Numbered from the stretch's first letter, positions 1 to 8,292 are shown. The stretch is 47,519 nucleotides of DNA from Bacteroidales bacterium (GCA_017527945.1 JAFXPL010000077.1:1-47519), one strand, 5' to 3'. Program-made: numbers and translations. Notes: generated by a model not told the origin, from the letters alone.

Positions 1-30
1 GAATCTTTCCATTTGAATTTAATTTGGCTG

Positions 31-38
31 CAAAGATA
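31..38 (-). promoter_or_regulatory. -7 element for a gene beyond the left edge
   Basis: On the minus strand this reads TATCTTTG, a match to the Bacteroidetes -7 consensus TAnnTTTG. It faces left, so it would serve a gene outside the window. No well-spaced TTTG (-33) partner is visible, so this rests on the -7 match alone. Confidence 0.35.
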
Positions 39-78
39 CAGTTTTTCCAATCATGGAGTGACAGGATTCCAAAACCGG

Positions 79-2715
79 TCACAATACCGTCACCGTCCCT
101 TTTTTCACAAATGATTTCCCAAAAAGATTGGAATAGCGTATAACGTATTGATACACATTGTTATAATATGTTTTTCCCTTGAAATTGCCATCCCACTGGA
201 AGTTTTTATCCGTGGAATAGAACACCATCTCGCCCCATCGGTTGAAGATCATAATCTCAAAATCCTTTATCTGGTTCTTCACCCTCTCGGGAAGTGAGAA
301 GACATCGTTCATACCGTCAGACTTGGACGGCGTGATGGCGTTGGGAAGATAGAGGACTATGTCCGTGACGGCGACCGCGACGGAAACGTGGATGACGCTG
401 TCGCAGCCATAGACACTCTGGTAGGTGATGGACGTATCTATATGGTCTCCGCCTTCCAACAGGCTCTCACTCAGGAAGATTCCATGGTTGTCGTAGGGAT
501 AGCCCTCGGGAATGGTCTCCGTGAAATGGAGGTCATACTCAGGGTGCACCTGCAACCGCAGAACAATCACACTGTCGCAATCCTCCACTTGGAATACGCG
601 GGTGAAATAGTGCGTGCCTGCCGTCTGCGTCTCCGCCGCTTGGATGTCGAAATTACTGTCAGCGTATGGCTCACGTACGCAGATGTCCGCCGTGACGGTG
701 TCCCGGATAATGGGGCACGAACTTGCGGGGAAGCGGAAGAAATTGTCGGTGGTATCACATTCCTCATGCTGCCCGCCGGTCTGCGCCACACCCTGCCCGT
801 TGTCATTCACTGCCACCACGATGGTGTCCAAACCCGGGAAATCCATCAAATCATCCTCCGTGAATTGAGCCGTAATGGTCATACAGTTGCCCACCGTCAG
901 TGAATTGTTGACGGTTTCCGTACGGATTATCGGACCTTGGTAATTACCGGCATAATAGGTGATGCGGAACGGAGCCGGCAAGGTTTGTCCACCGGTATTG
1001 CAGAATTTATACGAGACGGTGAGTGTCCCGTTCTCGAACGTCACGCTGGTGTCCGTGGTGGCGTGGACGTTCAACATCCGGGAGAACGGCCGCCCGTACT
1101 GGTCGAGCGTGGTGGCCTGCTGCAGGAAGTTGTTGAAGGGCCGCCGCACCACGCCGTCGGGATCGGTGAACACCGTGGCGTTGTTGAACAGCGAGGACGG
1201 AACTGTCAGGTCTTTGTTGATGTTGGTGACGTTGTAGAGATACTGGTTCCAAACCGGACGCGCTGGCGCCCAAGGCTGCCCCGACGACTTGAAGATGTTC
1301 AACTTCGTGCTGCCCACGGAGACGATTTCCGCCGCTCCGTCTGCATCCACATCGGCGATGACAGGATATTGCATGATGGTGATTTCCGAGAACGAAAACG
1401 TATTCAGCACATAAACCGGCACCGTATCCTGATGCGTGAGATGGCTCTTACCGCTGCCGTTGACTATCTTCAACGTGTTTTGGTCGCAGATAATCAGTTC
1501 CAAAAGCCCATCCTGGTTGAAGTCGAACGCCGTGAAACTGTTCGAGAAGGAGTCCTCGTCAGGATACATGCCCCATATCATCGAAAACGATCCGGAAGCA
1601 GCATCATATCGGTAGGCCTGTATCCTTTTGGACGAATTCACCCACCCGTTCTGAATCACCACCTCCATGGATCCGTCATTGTCAATATCCGCTATCAAGG
1701 GGATGCTCTTGCCCGAATGCGTGGTGATTACGGTCATCGGGGTGCTCACGGTGCCGTTATGGACATCCCACACATAGAAATACACCATTCCATTGACAAT
1801 ATCCGTATCCCGAATACTGATGAAGACATCCAGATAGCCGTCCAGGTTGAAGTCCGCCACCTGCGGATGCCCGTCTGAGGGCACGGAGCCAGGCGGGGAA
1901 GTCTGCTCCCACAAAGTAATCGCATTGCCCGAGGTGCCGTCCAGATTGGTGATGGAGACTTGATAGATTTCGTTGCCGAGTATGAGTTCCGGCTTGCCAT
2001 CCCCAGTGAAATCGGCGACCATCGGCGACGACAGCTTTCGATGTGTGACATGCGTCCAATGCGCATACGACAAAGCGGCATTCGTTGTGGAGGCTTCCGC
2101 CAGCAACTTCCCGTTCTCGGCATTATAGACCTTGTTCCGCACATACACCTCCGGATGCCCGTCCCCGTTGAAATCCGCAAAACTCACATTCGCCGCGTAG
2201 TCATTATTGCCTGACACATAGTCGACATCGGAGACCCAATGAGGGGAGCTCGGATTTGGAGAAGAAATGTCGTATGCACGCAGTTTGTTGTCGCAGCATG
2301 CGGTTACGATCAGCCCCACACCGTCCGAGGTGCGCACCAGACCGTAAGCTGCCGCATCGTAAGCCGAAACAGGGGATTCCATCGTGACAGTCGCCTTCAG
2401 TTGCTTGGTGACCCCGTCAAAAACCAACATCTGGTTGTCGATGTTGCCTTGCCCCGAATAGGAGGACTGCCCGGCGAGCGAGAAACACAGCACTTCCGGA
2501 TGCCCGTCCCCGTCCAAATCCCCCACCAGCGGGATGTTGAGATTGGAGACAATCGTGTTCGACGACCAAGCGTTCACAACTCCCCAAGTCATGGATTCGA
2601 CATCCGTCACACAGTCCGCCTCCATCATGTTGTCGGGCAAGACGGACTGAGCGGAAATGCGGAACAACGATGACACGCAAAGCATGATAACGATAATGAG
2701 AATTCCCCGATTCAT
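79..2715 (-). CDS. T9SS cargo protein with FG-GAP beta-propeller and type B sorting domain
   Basis: Secreted 878-residue protein. Residues 1-22 form a signal peptide ending in SAQ. Seven DxDxDG-type calcium-binding loops follow (DLDGDGHPE, DFNGDGHPE, DFTGDGKPE, DFNLDGYLD, DIDNDGSME, DFNQDGLLE, DVDADGAAE), which is the number expected for one seven-bladed FG-GAP/integrin-alpha-like propeller over roughly residues 60-475. A CARDB-like Ig segment follows around residues 555-660, then a stretch with two CDSVI motifs common in Bacteroidales adhesins. The last ~85 residues (LPNAITP...MNDVF, IFNRWGEMVF, WDGNFKGK, Y.YVIRY) are the gliding-motility-associated CHU_C domain, the type B signal for the type IX secretion system. 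It should be exported across the outer membrane and be surface-bound or released. No neighbour hints at its ligand. It stands alone, with its own -7 box about 70 bp upstream. Confidence 0.9.
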   Translation of the reverse strand: MNRGILIIVIMLCVSSLFRISAQSVLPDNMMEADCVTDVESMTWGVVNAWSSNTIVSNLNIPLVGDLDGDGHPEVLCFSLAGQSSYSGQGNIDNQMLVFDGVTKQLKATVTMESPVSAYDAAAYGLVRTSDGVGLIVTACCDNKLRAYDISSPNPSSPHWVSDVDYVSGNNDYAANVSFADFNGDGHPEVYVRNKVYNAENGKLLAEASTTNAALSYAHWTHVTHRKLSSPMVADFTGDGKPELILGNEIYQVSITNLDGTSGNAITLWEQTSPPGSVPSDGHPQVADFNLDGYLDVFISIRDTDIVNGMVYFYVWDVHNGTVSTPMTVITTHSGKSIPLIADIDNDGSMEVVIQNGWVNSSKRIQAYRYDAASGSFSMIWGMYPDEDSFSNSFTAFDFNQDGLLELIICDQNTLKIVNGSGKSHLTHQDTVPVYVLNTFSFSEITIMQYPVIADVDADGAAEIVSVGSTKLNIFKSSGQPWAPARPVWNQYLYNVTNINKDLTVPSSLFNNATVFTDPDGVVRRPFNNFLQQATTLDQYGRPFSRMLNVHATTDTSVTFENGTLTVSYKFCNTGGQTLPAPFRITYYAGNYQGPIIRTETVNNSLTVGNCMTITAQFTEDDLMDFPGLDTIVVAVNDNGQGVAQTGGQHEECDTTDNFFRFPASSCPIIRDTVTADICVREPYADSNFDIQAAETQTAGTHYFTRVFQVEDCDSVIVLRLQVHPEYDLHFTETIPEGYPYDNHGIFLSESLLEGGDHIDTSITYQSVYGCDSVIHVSVAVAVTDIVLYLPNAITPSKSDGMNDVFSLPERVKNQIKDFEIMIFNRWGEMVFYSTDKNFQWDGNFKGKTYYNNVYQYVIRYSNLFGKSFVKKGTVTVL

Positions 2716-2782
2716 ATCCGCAAGTTTGAATTACCCAATTTGAACCTTGTTATATTTTGCAGCAAACTTTAATTTGCCGCCG

Positions 2783-2790
2783 CAAAAATA
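2783..2790 (-). promoter_or_regulatory. -7 element for the T9SS cargo gene
   Basis: Minus-strand TATTTTTG, 68 bp before the start codon of the T9SS cargo gene. The match to TAnnTTTG is exact; a TTTG at the usual 19-21 bp upstream is not present. Confidence 0.4.
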
Positions 2791-2957
2791 CCATTTTTCC
2801 ACTTCCGACATCATGAATTTCGCAAAAGCCACAAATGGAAGAATTTGTCGAAAACCTGATATTGTCCCTTGCCAAACGCAAGAAACCCTTTGCGACAAAA
2901 AACCGATTATTCCCATACCCTGCTTTACTTGTTTCATAAAAGCCAAAAAAGAAAGAA

Positions 2958-2992
2958 TTTGGCGCGACTTTGAACCTTTTTGATTATTTTTG
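2958..2992 (+). promoter_or_regulatory. Possible promoter of the lytic transglycosylase gene
   Basis: TTTG at 2958-2961 and TATTTTTG at 2985-2992 fit the two Bacteroidetes boxes, but their 23-bp spacing is slightly longer than the usual 19-21. The leader to the start codon would be about 65-70 nt. Confidence 0.4.
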
Positions 2993-3066
2993 CACCGCAA
3001 ATGGAGACAACCCCTTATGACTGCCTCCGTTCTCGAAAAATTCTGATATAAACCATATTAACCATA

Positions 3067-4047
3067 ATGAAAAAAAATTTGATTATCATCGGAGCGTGCA
3101 TTTTGACCGCCATTCTGACCGCCACCGGTTGCTGGGCCATCACAAAAAAACACACAGAGGCCGACCCCACCCCTAACCAGTATGCGAACACCCTGACAGC
3201 GCCTCCACTGCCGCAAAGCATGACCTTTGCCGGCGAGGAAGTACCGATAGATGTCTATTGGGTACGGGAATCCCTCGACCGCGAGCTTATCATCAACTGC
3301 TACCAACACTCCAAAACCCTGCGCATACTCAAACTCTCGCCGCGCATCTTCCCGGCTATCGAGAAAATTCTCAAGGAAGAAGGCGTGCCCGACGATTTCA
3401 AATACCTCTGCGTGGCGGAAAGCGGACTTGAGAACGTCACCTCGCCTGCAAACGCCGGCGGATACTGGCAGTTCATCCCCTCCACCGCCAAAGTCTATGG
3501 CTTAGAGGTCTCCAACGACGTGGACGAACGTTGCCACTTGGAAAAAGCCACCCGCGCCGCGTGCCGCTACCTGAAGAAAATGAAGAACCAATTCGGCAGT
3601 TGGACTATGGCGGCGGCAGGCTACAACCGGGGCGACGGCGGACTGCAGGCAGCCGTCGATGACCAGCACGTACGCAACTACTGGGATCTATGGCTCAACA
3701 GCGAAACCTCCCGCTACCTCTATCGCATCCTCGCTTTCAAACTCATCTTCGAAAACCCGCAACAATACGGCGTTAAACTCTGCCCCGCGCAGATGTACCA
3801 CCCTATAGAGACCAAAACCGTGAGGGTGACTTCCTCCATCGCCAGCCTGCCACGCTTCGCCGAGGAACACCACATCACCTACCGCGAACTCCGCAACCTC
3901 AACCCCTGGATTCGCAATAACAAACTCACCGTCGCCGCAGGCAAAACCTACGACATAGTGATTCCGAAGTCTCCGAAATCAAACTACCGCGATCTGTACA
4001 AGCACCTCGACAACCCATATCTGAATTTGGGTGAAAAAGCACAATAA
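3067..4047 (+). CDS. Lytic transglycosylase lipoprotein (SLT/GH23, MltD-like)
   Basis: Cleaves the MurNAc-GlcNAc bond of peptidoglycan without water, giving anhydro-muropeptides. The N-terminus has a charged start, a hydrophobic stretch and a lipobox ending at Cys22 (TATGC), so it is probably a lipid-anchored periplasmic enzyme. The SLT domain shows the catalytic glutamate in AESG (E118), GYWQFIP (132-138) and AAGYNRG (183-189), the classical family 1 motifs. Residues ~262-302 resemble a LysM unit (ITYRELRNLNPWI...GKTYDIVIP), which would bind glycan. Length 326 is shorter than E. coli MltD, consistent with a single LysM. The downstream radical SAM gene starts 21 bp after the stop, so the two could be co-transcribed, though no functional link is obvious. 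Confidence 0.88.
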   Translation: MKKNLIIIGACILTAILTATGCWAITKKHTEADPTPNQYANTLTAPPLPQSMTFAGEEVPIDVYWVRESLDRELIINCYQHSKTLRILKLSPRIFPAIEKILKEEGVPDDFKYLCVAESGLENVTSPANAGGYWQFIPSTAKVYGLEVSNDVDERCHLEKATRAACRYLKKMKNQFGSWTMAAAGYNRGDGGLQAAVDDQHVRNYWDLWLNSETSRYLYRILAFKLIFENPQQYGVKLCPAQMYHPIETKTVRVTSSIASLPRFAEEHHITYRELRNLNPWIRNNKLTVAAGKTYDIVIPKSPKSNYRDLYKHLDNPYLNLGEKAQ

Positions 4048-4068
4048 CCTTACCCGCAAACATTTACA

Positions 4069-4965
4069 ATGATGATATTTTACTTAGGCAGCTGGTATTT
4101 CCAGACGAAATTCCTGAAACGGCGCAAACCGCTGCAGACGGTGCTGTTCATCACCAACCGCTGCAATCTGTCGTGCTCGCACTGCAGCGTCTATGACCAC
4201 GAACATCCGACCGACAAAAGCTACGAGCAGATCCGCGATGAACTGCAATATTCCTACGACTTGGGCTCCCGCTTCGTCGATTTCGAGGGCGGCGAACCGA
4301 CTCTCTGGCGCGACGGTGACCGTCGGCTCAACGACCTCATCGACCTCGCGCACGAAATCGGCTTCTTCACCTCCACCGTGACCACCAACGCCCAGCAGCC
4401 CTTCGCCGGCCTCAAGGCCAATTCGATATGGGTCAGCATGGACGGCATCCACGAGTTCCACGATGCCGTGCGCGGACAGGGCACCTTCGACAAATTGGTG
4501 AAGAACGTCGATAGCTGCGGCCACAAAGCCCTGAGTGCCAACATGGTCATCGATGCCAACAACTACGTCAACGTGATGGACACGCTGCAGTTCGTGAAAA
4601 ATCACCCCACGTTCAAGAGCATCGCCTTCAACTTCTATACCCCTGCCTTTTTCAAAGACCAAGACCCGCTGATTCTGGATTGGGACAAACGCATAGAGCT
4701 GATCGACAAACTGATAGAGCAGAAAAAGAAACGGATGCCCATCATGAACTCCGTCTCCGGACTGAAGCGGATGAAGGATCTCTCGTTCGAGAAGGCCTGC
4801 TGGATGTGCAACTATATCCTGCCCGACGGCACGCGCCTGCCCGAGTGCGTGGGCAAAAGCGCCGGCGTATGCGACCAATGCGGTTTCTGCATGGCCGGCG
4901 AGATGCGCTCCGTCATGGATTTCCGCCCCGACACCCTACTCGCCGGCCTCAACCTACGCGGATAG
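4069..4965 (+). CDS. Radical SAM protein with Cys-rich C-terminus
   Basis: The CxxxCxxC motif (C32, C36, C39, in NRCNLSCSHC) binds the SAM-reducing [4Fe-4S] cluster, and FEGGEP around residues 73-79 is the GGEP SAM-binding motif. The C-terminus carries six more cysteines (C244, C247, C260, C268, C271, C274) in a SPASM-like pattern, so an auxiliary Fe-S cluster is likely. Substrate unknown. It is not lipoyl synthase: the extra CxxxxCxxxxxC motif of LipA is absent. Even so, the next gene is lipoate-protein ligase, and the gap between the two is filled by a short tandem repeat. A paired ATG-ATG at 4069 and 4072 gives two equivalent starts. Confidence 0.85.
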   Translation: MMIFYLGSWYFQTKFLKRRKPLQTVLFITNRCNLSCSHCSVYDHEHPTDKSYEQIRDELQYSYDLGSRFVDFEGGEPTLWRDGDRRLNDLIDLAHEIGFFTSTVTTNAQQPFAGLKANSIWVSMDGIHEFHDAVRGQGTFDKLVKNVDSCGHKALSANMVIDANNYVNVMDTLQFVKNHPTFKSIAFNFYTPAFFKDQDPLILDWDKRIELIDKLIEQKKKRMPIMNSVSGLKRMKDLSFEKACWMCNYILPDGTRLPECVGKSAGVCDQCGFCMAGEMRSVMDFRPDTLLAGLNLRG

Positions 4966-5039
4966 TTATAGTCATAAGTCATAGTCATAGTTATAGTCAT
5001 AAGTTATAGTTATAAGTTATAGTTATAGTCATCGTCATC
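4963..5039 (+). repeat. Degenerate 6/7-bp tandem array filling the radical SAM-lplA gap
   Basis: Units YATAGT (6 bp) and YATAAGT (7 bp) alternate, ending in CATCGT units. The array starts in the stop codon of the radical SAM gene (TAG 4963-4965) and runs to the base before the lplA GTG at 5040. The 74 bp between the two genes are therefore wholly repeat, and no separate Shine-Dalgarno is visible. Confidence 0.85.
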
Positions 5040-6032
5040 GTGGAACAGATCCGATACATCACCCTCAGCACCACCTCCCCCTACCACAACCTGGCAGCGG
5101 AGGAGTACCTGCTGCAGCAAACGAAAGACAACGTCTTCATGCTGTGGCAGAACGACAACACCATCGTCATCGGCCGGCACCAGAACACGGCGGCGGAAGT
5201 CAACCAGGAATATGTGGACCGCCATCATGTGAACGTGGTCAGAAGGCTGACCGGCGGCGGCGCGGTCTTCCACGACACCGGCAACCTCAACTTCACCTTT
5301 ATCCAAAATGTGGAACCCGGCAAAAAGGAAATCGACTTCCAAAAGTATCTGCAACCCATTGTGGACGCGTTGCAGGCTTTGGGTGTCCCGGCTGCATTTT
5401 CCGGTCGCAACGACTTAGTAATCAACAATCAGAAGATTTCCGGCAACGCGATGACATTCTTCGGGAACCGCGTTTTGGAACACGGCACACTGTTGTTCTC
5501 CTCGCAGATGTCTGACCTCGCCAACGCCCTCAAGGTGGATCCCGACAAGTTCATCGACAAGGCGGTGAAATCCGTGCGCAGCCGCGTCACCAACATCTCT
5601 GAGCATCTCCCCCACCCCATGACCGTATTGGAGTTCAAGGATTACCTAATGAACTACATCATGCAGGGCAACCGGCTCTCAGAGCCCCAAAACCTTACCG
5701 AAGAAGAGGAAACCATAGTCCATCGGCTCATGAAGGAAAAATACTGTACCTGGGAGTGGAATTACGGCAAGTCGCCCGAGTATTCGGTGAACAAGAAGAT
5801 CCGGACGAAAGGCGGCACCGTGCAGGTGGTCGCCGACATCCGCAACGGCCTCATCCGCGATTTGCAATTCTTCGGGGACTTCTTCTCCGAAAAGGACCCA
5901 CAGGATATTGCCAACCAACTGGTAGGCGTTCGCCTCGACAAAACAGCCATCGCCGACGCCCTCGCCCAAATAAACATTAACGAATATTTCCACAATGTCA
6001 CCTACGATGATATTATAAACTTGTTATGCTGA
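5040..6032 (+). CDS. lplA: Lipoate--protein ligase A
   Basis: Activates free lipoate with ATP and transfers it to a lysine of lipoyl domains (2-oxo acid dehydrogenases, GcvH). Motifs: RRLTGGGAVFHD (68-79), the RRxxGGGxVxHD lipoate/adenylate loop, and the catalytic lysine K132 in NNQKISGNA. The C-terminal accessory domain (about 250-330) is present, so this is the full LplA form. The start is GTG at 5040: family alignment of the N-terminus (LSTTSPYHNLAAEEYLL) fits, and an in-frame TAA at 5013-5015 limits extension. The start lies directly at the end of a tandem array, so initiation or coupling could depend on repeat number. Confidence 0.92.
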   Translation: MEQIRYITLSTTSPYHNLAAEEYLLQQTKDNVFMLWQNDNTIVIGRHQNTAAEVNQEYVDRHHVNVVRRLTGGGAVFHDTGNLNFTFIQNVEPGKKEIDFQKYLQPIVDALQALGVPAAFSGRNDLVINNQKISGNAMTFFGNRVLEHGTLLFSSQMSDLANALKVDPDKFIDKAVKSVRSRVTNISEHLPHPMTVLEFKDYLMNYIMQGNRLSEPQNLTEEEETIVHRLMKEKYCTWEWNYGKSPEYSVNKKIRTKGGTVQVVADIRNGLIRDLQFFGDFFSEKDPQDIANQLVGVRLDKTAIADALAQININEYFHNVTYDDIINLLC

Positions 6033-6046
6033 TTCCACCCCTTGCC

Positions 6047-6079
6047 CTACCGAGCTCTTGCCCCTGCCGGAGCTGCTCA
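6047..6079 (+). repeat. Dispersed intergenic element, copy 1
   Basis: CTACCGAGCTCTTG followed by CCTGCCGG. A close relative (CTACCGAACTCTTG, CCTGCCGG) sits at 34209-34238. Both copies follow a stop codon and precede an AACCCACT-type array and a start codon on the same strand. No inverted arms are clear. Confidence 0.6.
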
Positions 6080-6082
6080 AAG

Positions 6083-6141
6083 AACCCACTAACCCATAAC
6101 CCACTAACCCATAACCCATTAACCCACTAACCCATAACCCA
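6083..6141 (+). repeat. AACCCAT/AACCCACT tandem array before gph
   Basis: Eight units of 7 or 8 bp (AACCCACT, AACCCAT, AACCCATT) end flush with the gph ATG at 6142. The array is purine/C-rich and without T-runs, so the leader of the mRNA would be unstructured. Confidence 0.85.
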
Positions 6142-6810
6142 ATGAACCTCATCGTATTCGACCTCGACGGCACGCTGCTCAATTCGTTAGAAGATCTGGC
6201 GGATTCGGCCAACTGGGTGCTGGAGCAGCACGGATTCCCGATGCACCCCGTGGATGCTTACCGCTACTTCGTGGGCGACGGCGTGCGCAAACTCATCGAA
6301 CGCATCCTGCCGGAGACGGAGCGCAGCACCGACCGCATCGAACAGTGCCGACAAGAGTTTGTGGCGTACTACGACATTCACAAGGAAGACAAAACCACTG
6401 CCTATCCAGGCATCGCGGAGCTACTTAAATCATTGAAATGCAAAGGTTTGAAAATCGCCGTAGCCACGAACAAAGTGCACTTGGCCGTGGAACCGCTGAT
6501 GCGCAAATACTTCCCCGAAATCCATTTCGACGCGGTTTTCGGACAGCGGGAGGGCATCCCGGTGAAACCCGCCCCACAAATCATGTACGACATACTGAAG
6601 GCGACCGGCTGTAAGCCTTCGGAGACCTTGCACGTGGGCGACACAGCCACGGACATGCAGCTCGCGCACAACGCGGGCGTAACCCCGGTGGGTGTCCTGT
6701 GGGGTTATCGGCCGTTGGAGGAGTTGCAGGAGGCCGGCGCGAATTTCATCATAGAGAAACCGGAGGAGTTACTGAAGCTGGTGAAGTCGTATATACTCAC
6801 GAGTAAATGA
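6142..6810 (+). CDS. gph: HAD hydrolase, phosphoglycolate phosphatase type
   Basis: HAD-superfamily phosphatase of 222 residues, matching the Gph family. Motif I is DLDGTLL (nucleophile D7, acid/base D9), motif II is in AVATNK, and motif IV is GDTATDMQLAHNAG. A helical cap lies between residues ~15 and 80. Gph removes phosphate from 2-phosphoglycolate, which arises in repair of oxidised DNA ends; other HAD substrates are possible because the family is promiscuous. The ATG follows a tandem array directly. The stop codon (6808-6810) forms part of the first palindrome of the next repeat. Confidence 0.85.
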   Translation: MNLIVFDLDGTLLNSLEDLADSANWVLEQHGFPMHPVDAYRYFVGDGVRKLIERILPETERSTDRIEQCRQEFVAYYDIHKEDKTTAYPGIAELLKSLKCKGLKIAVATNKVHLAVEPLMRKYFPEIHFDAVFGQREGIPVKPAPQIMYDILKATGCKPSETLHVGDTATDMQLAHNAGVTPVGVLWGYRPLEELQEAGANFIIEKPEELLKLVKSYILTSK

Positions 6811-6874
6811 GAATATTCTCATAAGCCAACGAGAATATTCTCATGTGCCAACGAGAATACACTCATGTGCCAAC
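6808..6874. repeat. Three 22-bp direct repeats, each with a 12-bp palindrome
   Basis: Units start at 6809, 6831 and 6853 with an exact 22-bp period. Each contains GAGAATATTCTC (perfect palindrome; GAGAATACACTC in the third) followed by CATnnGCCAAC. The first overlaps the gph stop codon. The layout could form hairpins in the gph 3' end or be an operator series. Confidence 0.85.
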
Positions 6875-6935
6875 GACACAATAACCCGCCTGACATTTGC
6901 GTCAACAACATCATTATTCACCAAAATATAACATT

Positions 6936-7070
6936 GTGACAGACAACCAACTCGAAAATCTGCAGTCGTTGCGGGAATACCTGCAGCAGGAGAGCTGCCG
7001 GCCGCAGGAGCCGCCCGTCCCCTTCGGCGAATGCTGCAGCTGCCCGCAAACGCAAATCATCAATGGATAA
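6936..7070 (+). CDS. Possible 44-residue cysteine-rich small protein
   Basis: A GTG-started frame of 44 codons. The product begins MTDNQLENLQSLREYLQQ, an amphipathic helix, then has a short Cys-rich tail (C21, C33, C34, C36) with a CCxC motif. Codon use resembles the neighbours (many CTG, CAG, GGC) rather than random intergenic DNA, which is why it is listed. No family was recognised. It lies in the 423-bp gap between gph and the convergent meaB. The alternative is a decayed fragment. Confidence 0.4.
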   Translation: MTDNQLENLQSLREYLQQESCRPQEPPVPFGECCSCPQTQIING

Positions 7071-7080
7071 CCGTCATTCG

Positions 7081-7108
7081 GTAGAGGCGCAATGCACTGC
7101 GCCTCTGC
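7081..7108. repeat. REP-like hairpin (GTAGAGGCGCA / TGCGCCTCTGC)
   Basis: Perfect 9-bp stem at 7083-7091 and 7098-7106 with loop ATGCAC; pairing extends to 11 with one G-U. It has the same design as the palindrome at 23669-23694 (TAGAGACGCA...TGCGTCTCTA), so both probably belong to one dispersed palindromic family. There is no T-run, so a simple terminator is less likely. Confidence 0.7.
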
Positions 7109-7134
7109 CCTTCTGAAACCTAAACAATAGAATC

Positions 7135-7221
7135 ATGAATAACATAATGGACTTCTGGCGCAACGACATGCACCAGCGCAAGGAACTGCGGAACGGTTTT
7201 GAAAAATATTTGTCCCAGTAG
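7135..7221 (+). CDS. Possible 28-residue peptide
   Basis: ATG frame of 28 codons (MNNIMDFWRNDMHQRKELRN and eight more residues), hydrophilic and helix-prone, with a coding-like composition. It lies downstream of the 44-codon frame and the REP-like hairpin, 13 bp before the end of meaB. No family was recognised, and chance is possible at this length. Confidence 0.3.
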   Translation: MNNIMDFWRNDMHQRKELRNGFEKYLSQ

Positions 7222-7233
7222 CGTTTTAGTGCA

Positions 7234-8292
7234 TCAGTCCGCCAGCTCTGCCGCTGCCATATAGGGCGAAATCTGCTTCGACTGGATCCGTGGCAGCATC
7301 TCCTCTATCCGCGCCTGCGTTGCCTCGCTATTGTAGAACCGATTGAGCAACGTGTATTCTATCCAATGGTAGAATATATTGATCAACTGTTCGTTACGAG
7401 TTTTTTCAAAGCTGCCGTTTCCTTTGGTCAGCGCGACGAAATCCTGGATAATCTGCCACACCTTGTCCAAGGCGAATCCTTCTAACGCCGAACAAACCTC
7501 CACCGGAACGTCCCAGCCGTTGTCATTTTTCGGGAACAGCTTCAGCGCGGCACGATACTGCGATGCCGCCATGCGGGCTTTGTGCTGGTTGTCGCCGTCG
7601 GCTTTGTTAATAACCAGTGCATCCGCCATTTCCATGATGCCGCGCTTGATGCCCTGCAACTCGTCGCCGGCACCGGCCAGCATCAGTAGCAGGAAGAAAT
7701 CGACCATCGCCTTGACCGCAGTTTCCGACTGCCCCACGCCAACAGTCTCGACGATGATGACATCGAAGCCGGCGGCCTCGCACAGGATGATGGATTCGCG
7801 GGTCTTGCGGGCCACGCCGCCCAACGCGGAACCCGACGGCGAAGGCCGGATGAAAGCGTTCGGATCCACGGAGAGCGTCTCCATACGGGTCTTGTCACCC
7901 AAGATACTGCCCTTGGTGCGCTCGCTCGACGGGTCGATGGCCAGCACCGCCAACTTATGCCCTTGCGATGTCAGCATCCCGCCGAACGACTCGATGAAGG
8001 TGCTCTTTCCCACCCCCGGCACGCCCGTGATACCGATGCGTAGTGAGTTGCCGGAATGCGGCAGACACCGTTCGATAATCGCCTGCGCCATTTCGATGTG
8101 TTCCGGCCGCTCGCTTTCGATCATAGTGATGGCTCGGCTGAGGACAGTGCGGTTACCGTCCAAGATTCCCTTGACATAGTCATCCACGGTGAGTTCCGCC
8201 TTCTTGTGCCGCTTGAAGTTCGGGTTCACCTGCATGGGCTGTTCCACGCCCGCACGCTCCGTCAGCGCCGATTCGTAATAGGGGTTCGCCAT
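7234..8292 (-). CDS. meaB: Methylmalonyl-CoA mutase-associated GTPase MeaB
   Basis: G3E-family GTPase that guards B12-dependent methylmalonyl-CoA mutase: it gates cofactor loading and prevents inactivation. Walker [10 protein letters not shown] (90-98), the [10 protein letters not shown] switch region and NKADGDN guanine-specificity motif are all seen. Length 352 is usual. Start: ATG at 8292 is preferred; a GTG at 8298 that overlaps the lon stop (GTGA) would add two residues. The gene follows lon with essentially no gap, so it is probably translated from the lon transcript. The mutase genes are not in the window. The MeaB/ArgK assignment is firm; the mutase partnership is from family knowledge. 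Confidence 0.92.
   Translation of the reverse strand: MANPYYESALTERAGVEQPMQVNPNFKRHKKAELTVDDYVKGILDGNRTVLSRAITMIESERPEHIEMAQAIIERCLPHSGNSLRIGITGVPGVGKSTFIESFGGMLTSQGHKLAVLAIDPSSERTKGSILGDKTRMETLSVDPNAFIRPSPSGSALGGVARKTRESIILCEAAGFDVIIVETVGVGQSETAVKAMVDFFLLLMLAGAGDELQGIKRGIMEMADALVINKADGDNQHKARMAASQYRAALKLFPKNDNGWDVPVEVCSALEGFALDKVWQIIQDFVALTKGNGSFEKTRNEQLINIFYHWIEYTLLNRFYNSEATQARIEEMLPRIQSKQISPYMAAAELAD

Larger units (their letters stand above)
2716..3066. other. 351-bp divergent intergenic region, no convincing gene
   Basis: A-rich region between the divergent T9SS cargo and transglycosylase genes. It holds a minus-strand -7 element at 2783-2790 and a plus-strand one at 2985-2992. Open frames crossing it in both directions (89 and 78 codons) have no recognisable motif and look like chance frames in A/T-rich DNA. 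No tRNA or riboswitch-like structure was seen. Confidence 0.6.
6811..7233. other. 423-bp region between gph and meaB: repeats and small frames
   Basis: Contents: the 22-bp palindromic repeats, two possible small coding frames and a REP-like hairpin, all listed separately. No tRNA, terminator with a T-run or known riboswitch was seen. Confidence 0.6.

Noticed and set aside
937..1878. Long plus-strand open frame (313 codons) opposite the T9SS cargo gene
   Set aside because: It is antisense to a gene with clear domains, its product is Arg/His/Val-rich without motifs, and it follows from the codon bias of the true strand.
2731..3000. Small frames of 89 (-) and 78 (+) codons in the 2716-3066 gap
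   Set aside because: No motif, composition unlike neighbours, and they overlap promoter elements.
2716..3066. tRNA or riboswitch in the larger gaps (also 6811-7233)
   Set aside because: No cloverleaf, T-loop GTTCGAATC-type sequence or known riboswitch core was found by eye; a covariance-model search was not possible.
4069..4965. Lipoyl synthase (LipA), because lplA follows
   Set aside because: The N-terminal CxxxxCxxxxxC of LipA is missing, and the extra cysteines are at the C-terminus.
6083..6141. Telomere-like repeats (AACCCAT) suggesting eukaryotic DNA or a replicon end
   Set aside because: The array is internal, short and degenerate, and is surrounded by ordinary bacterial genes.
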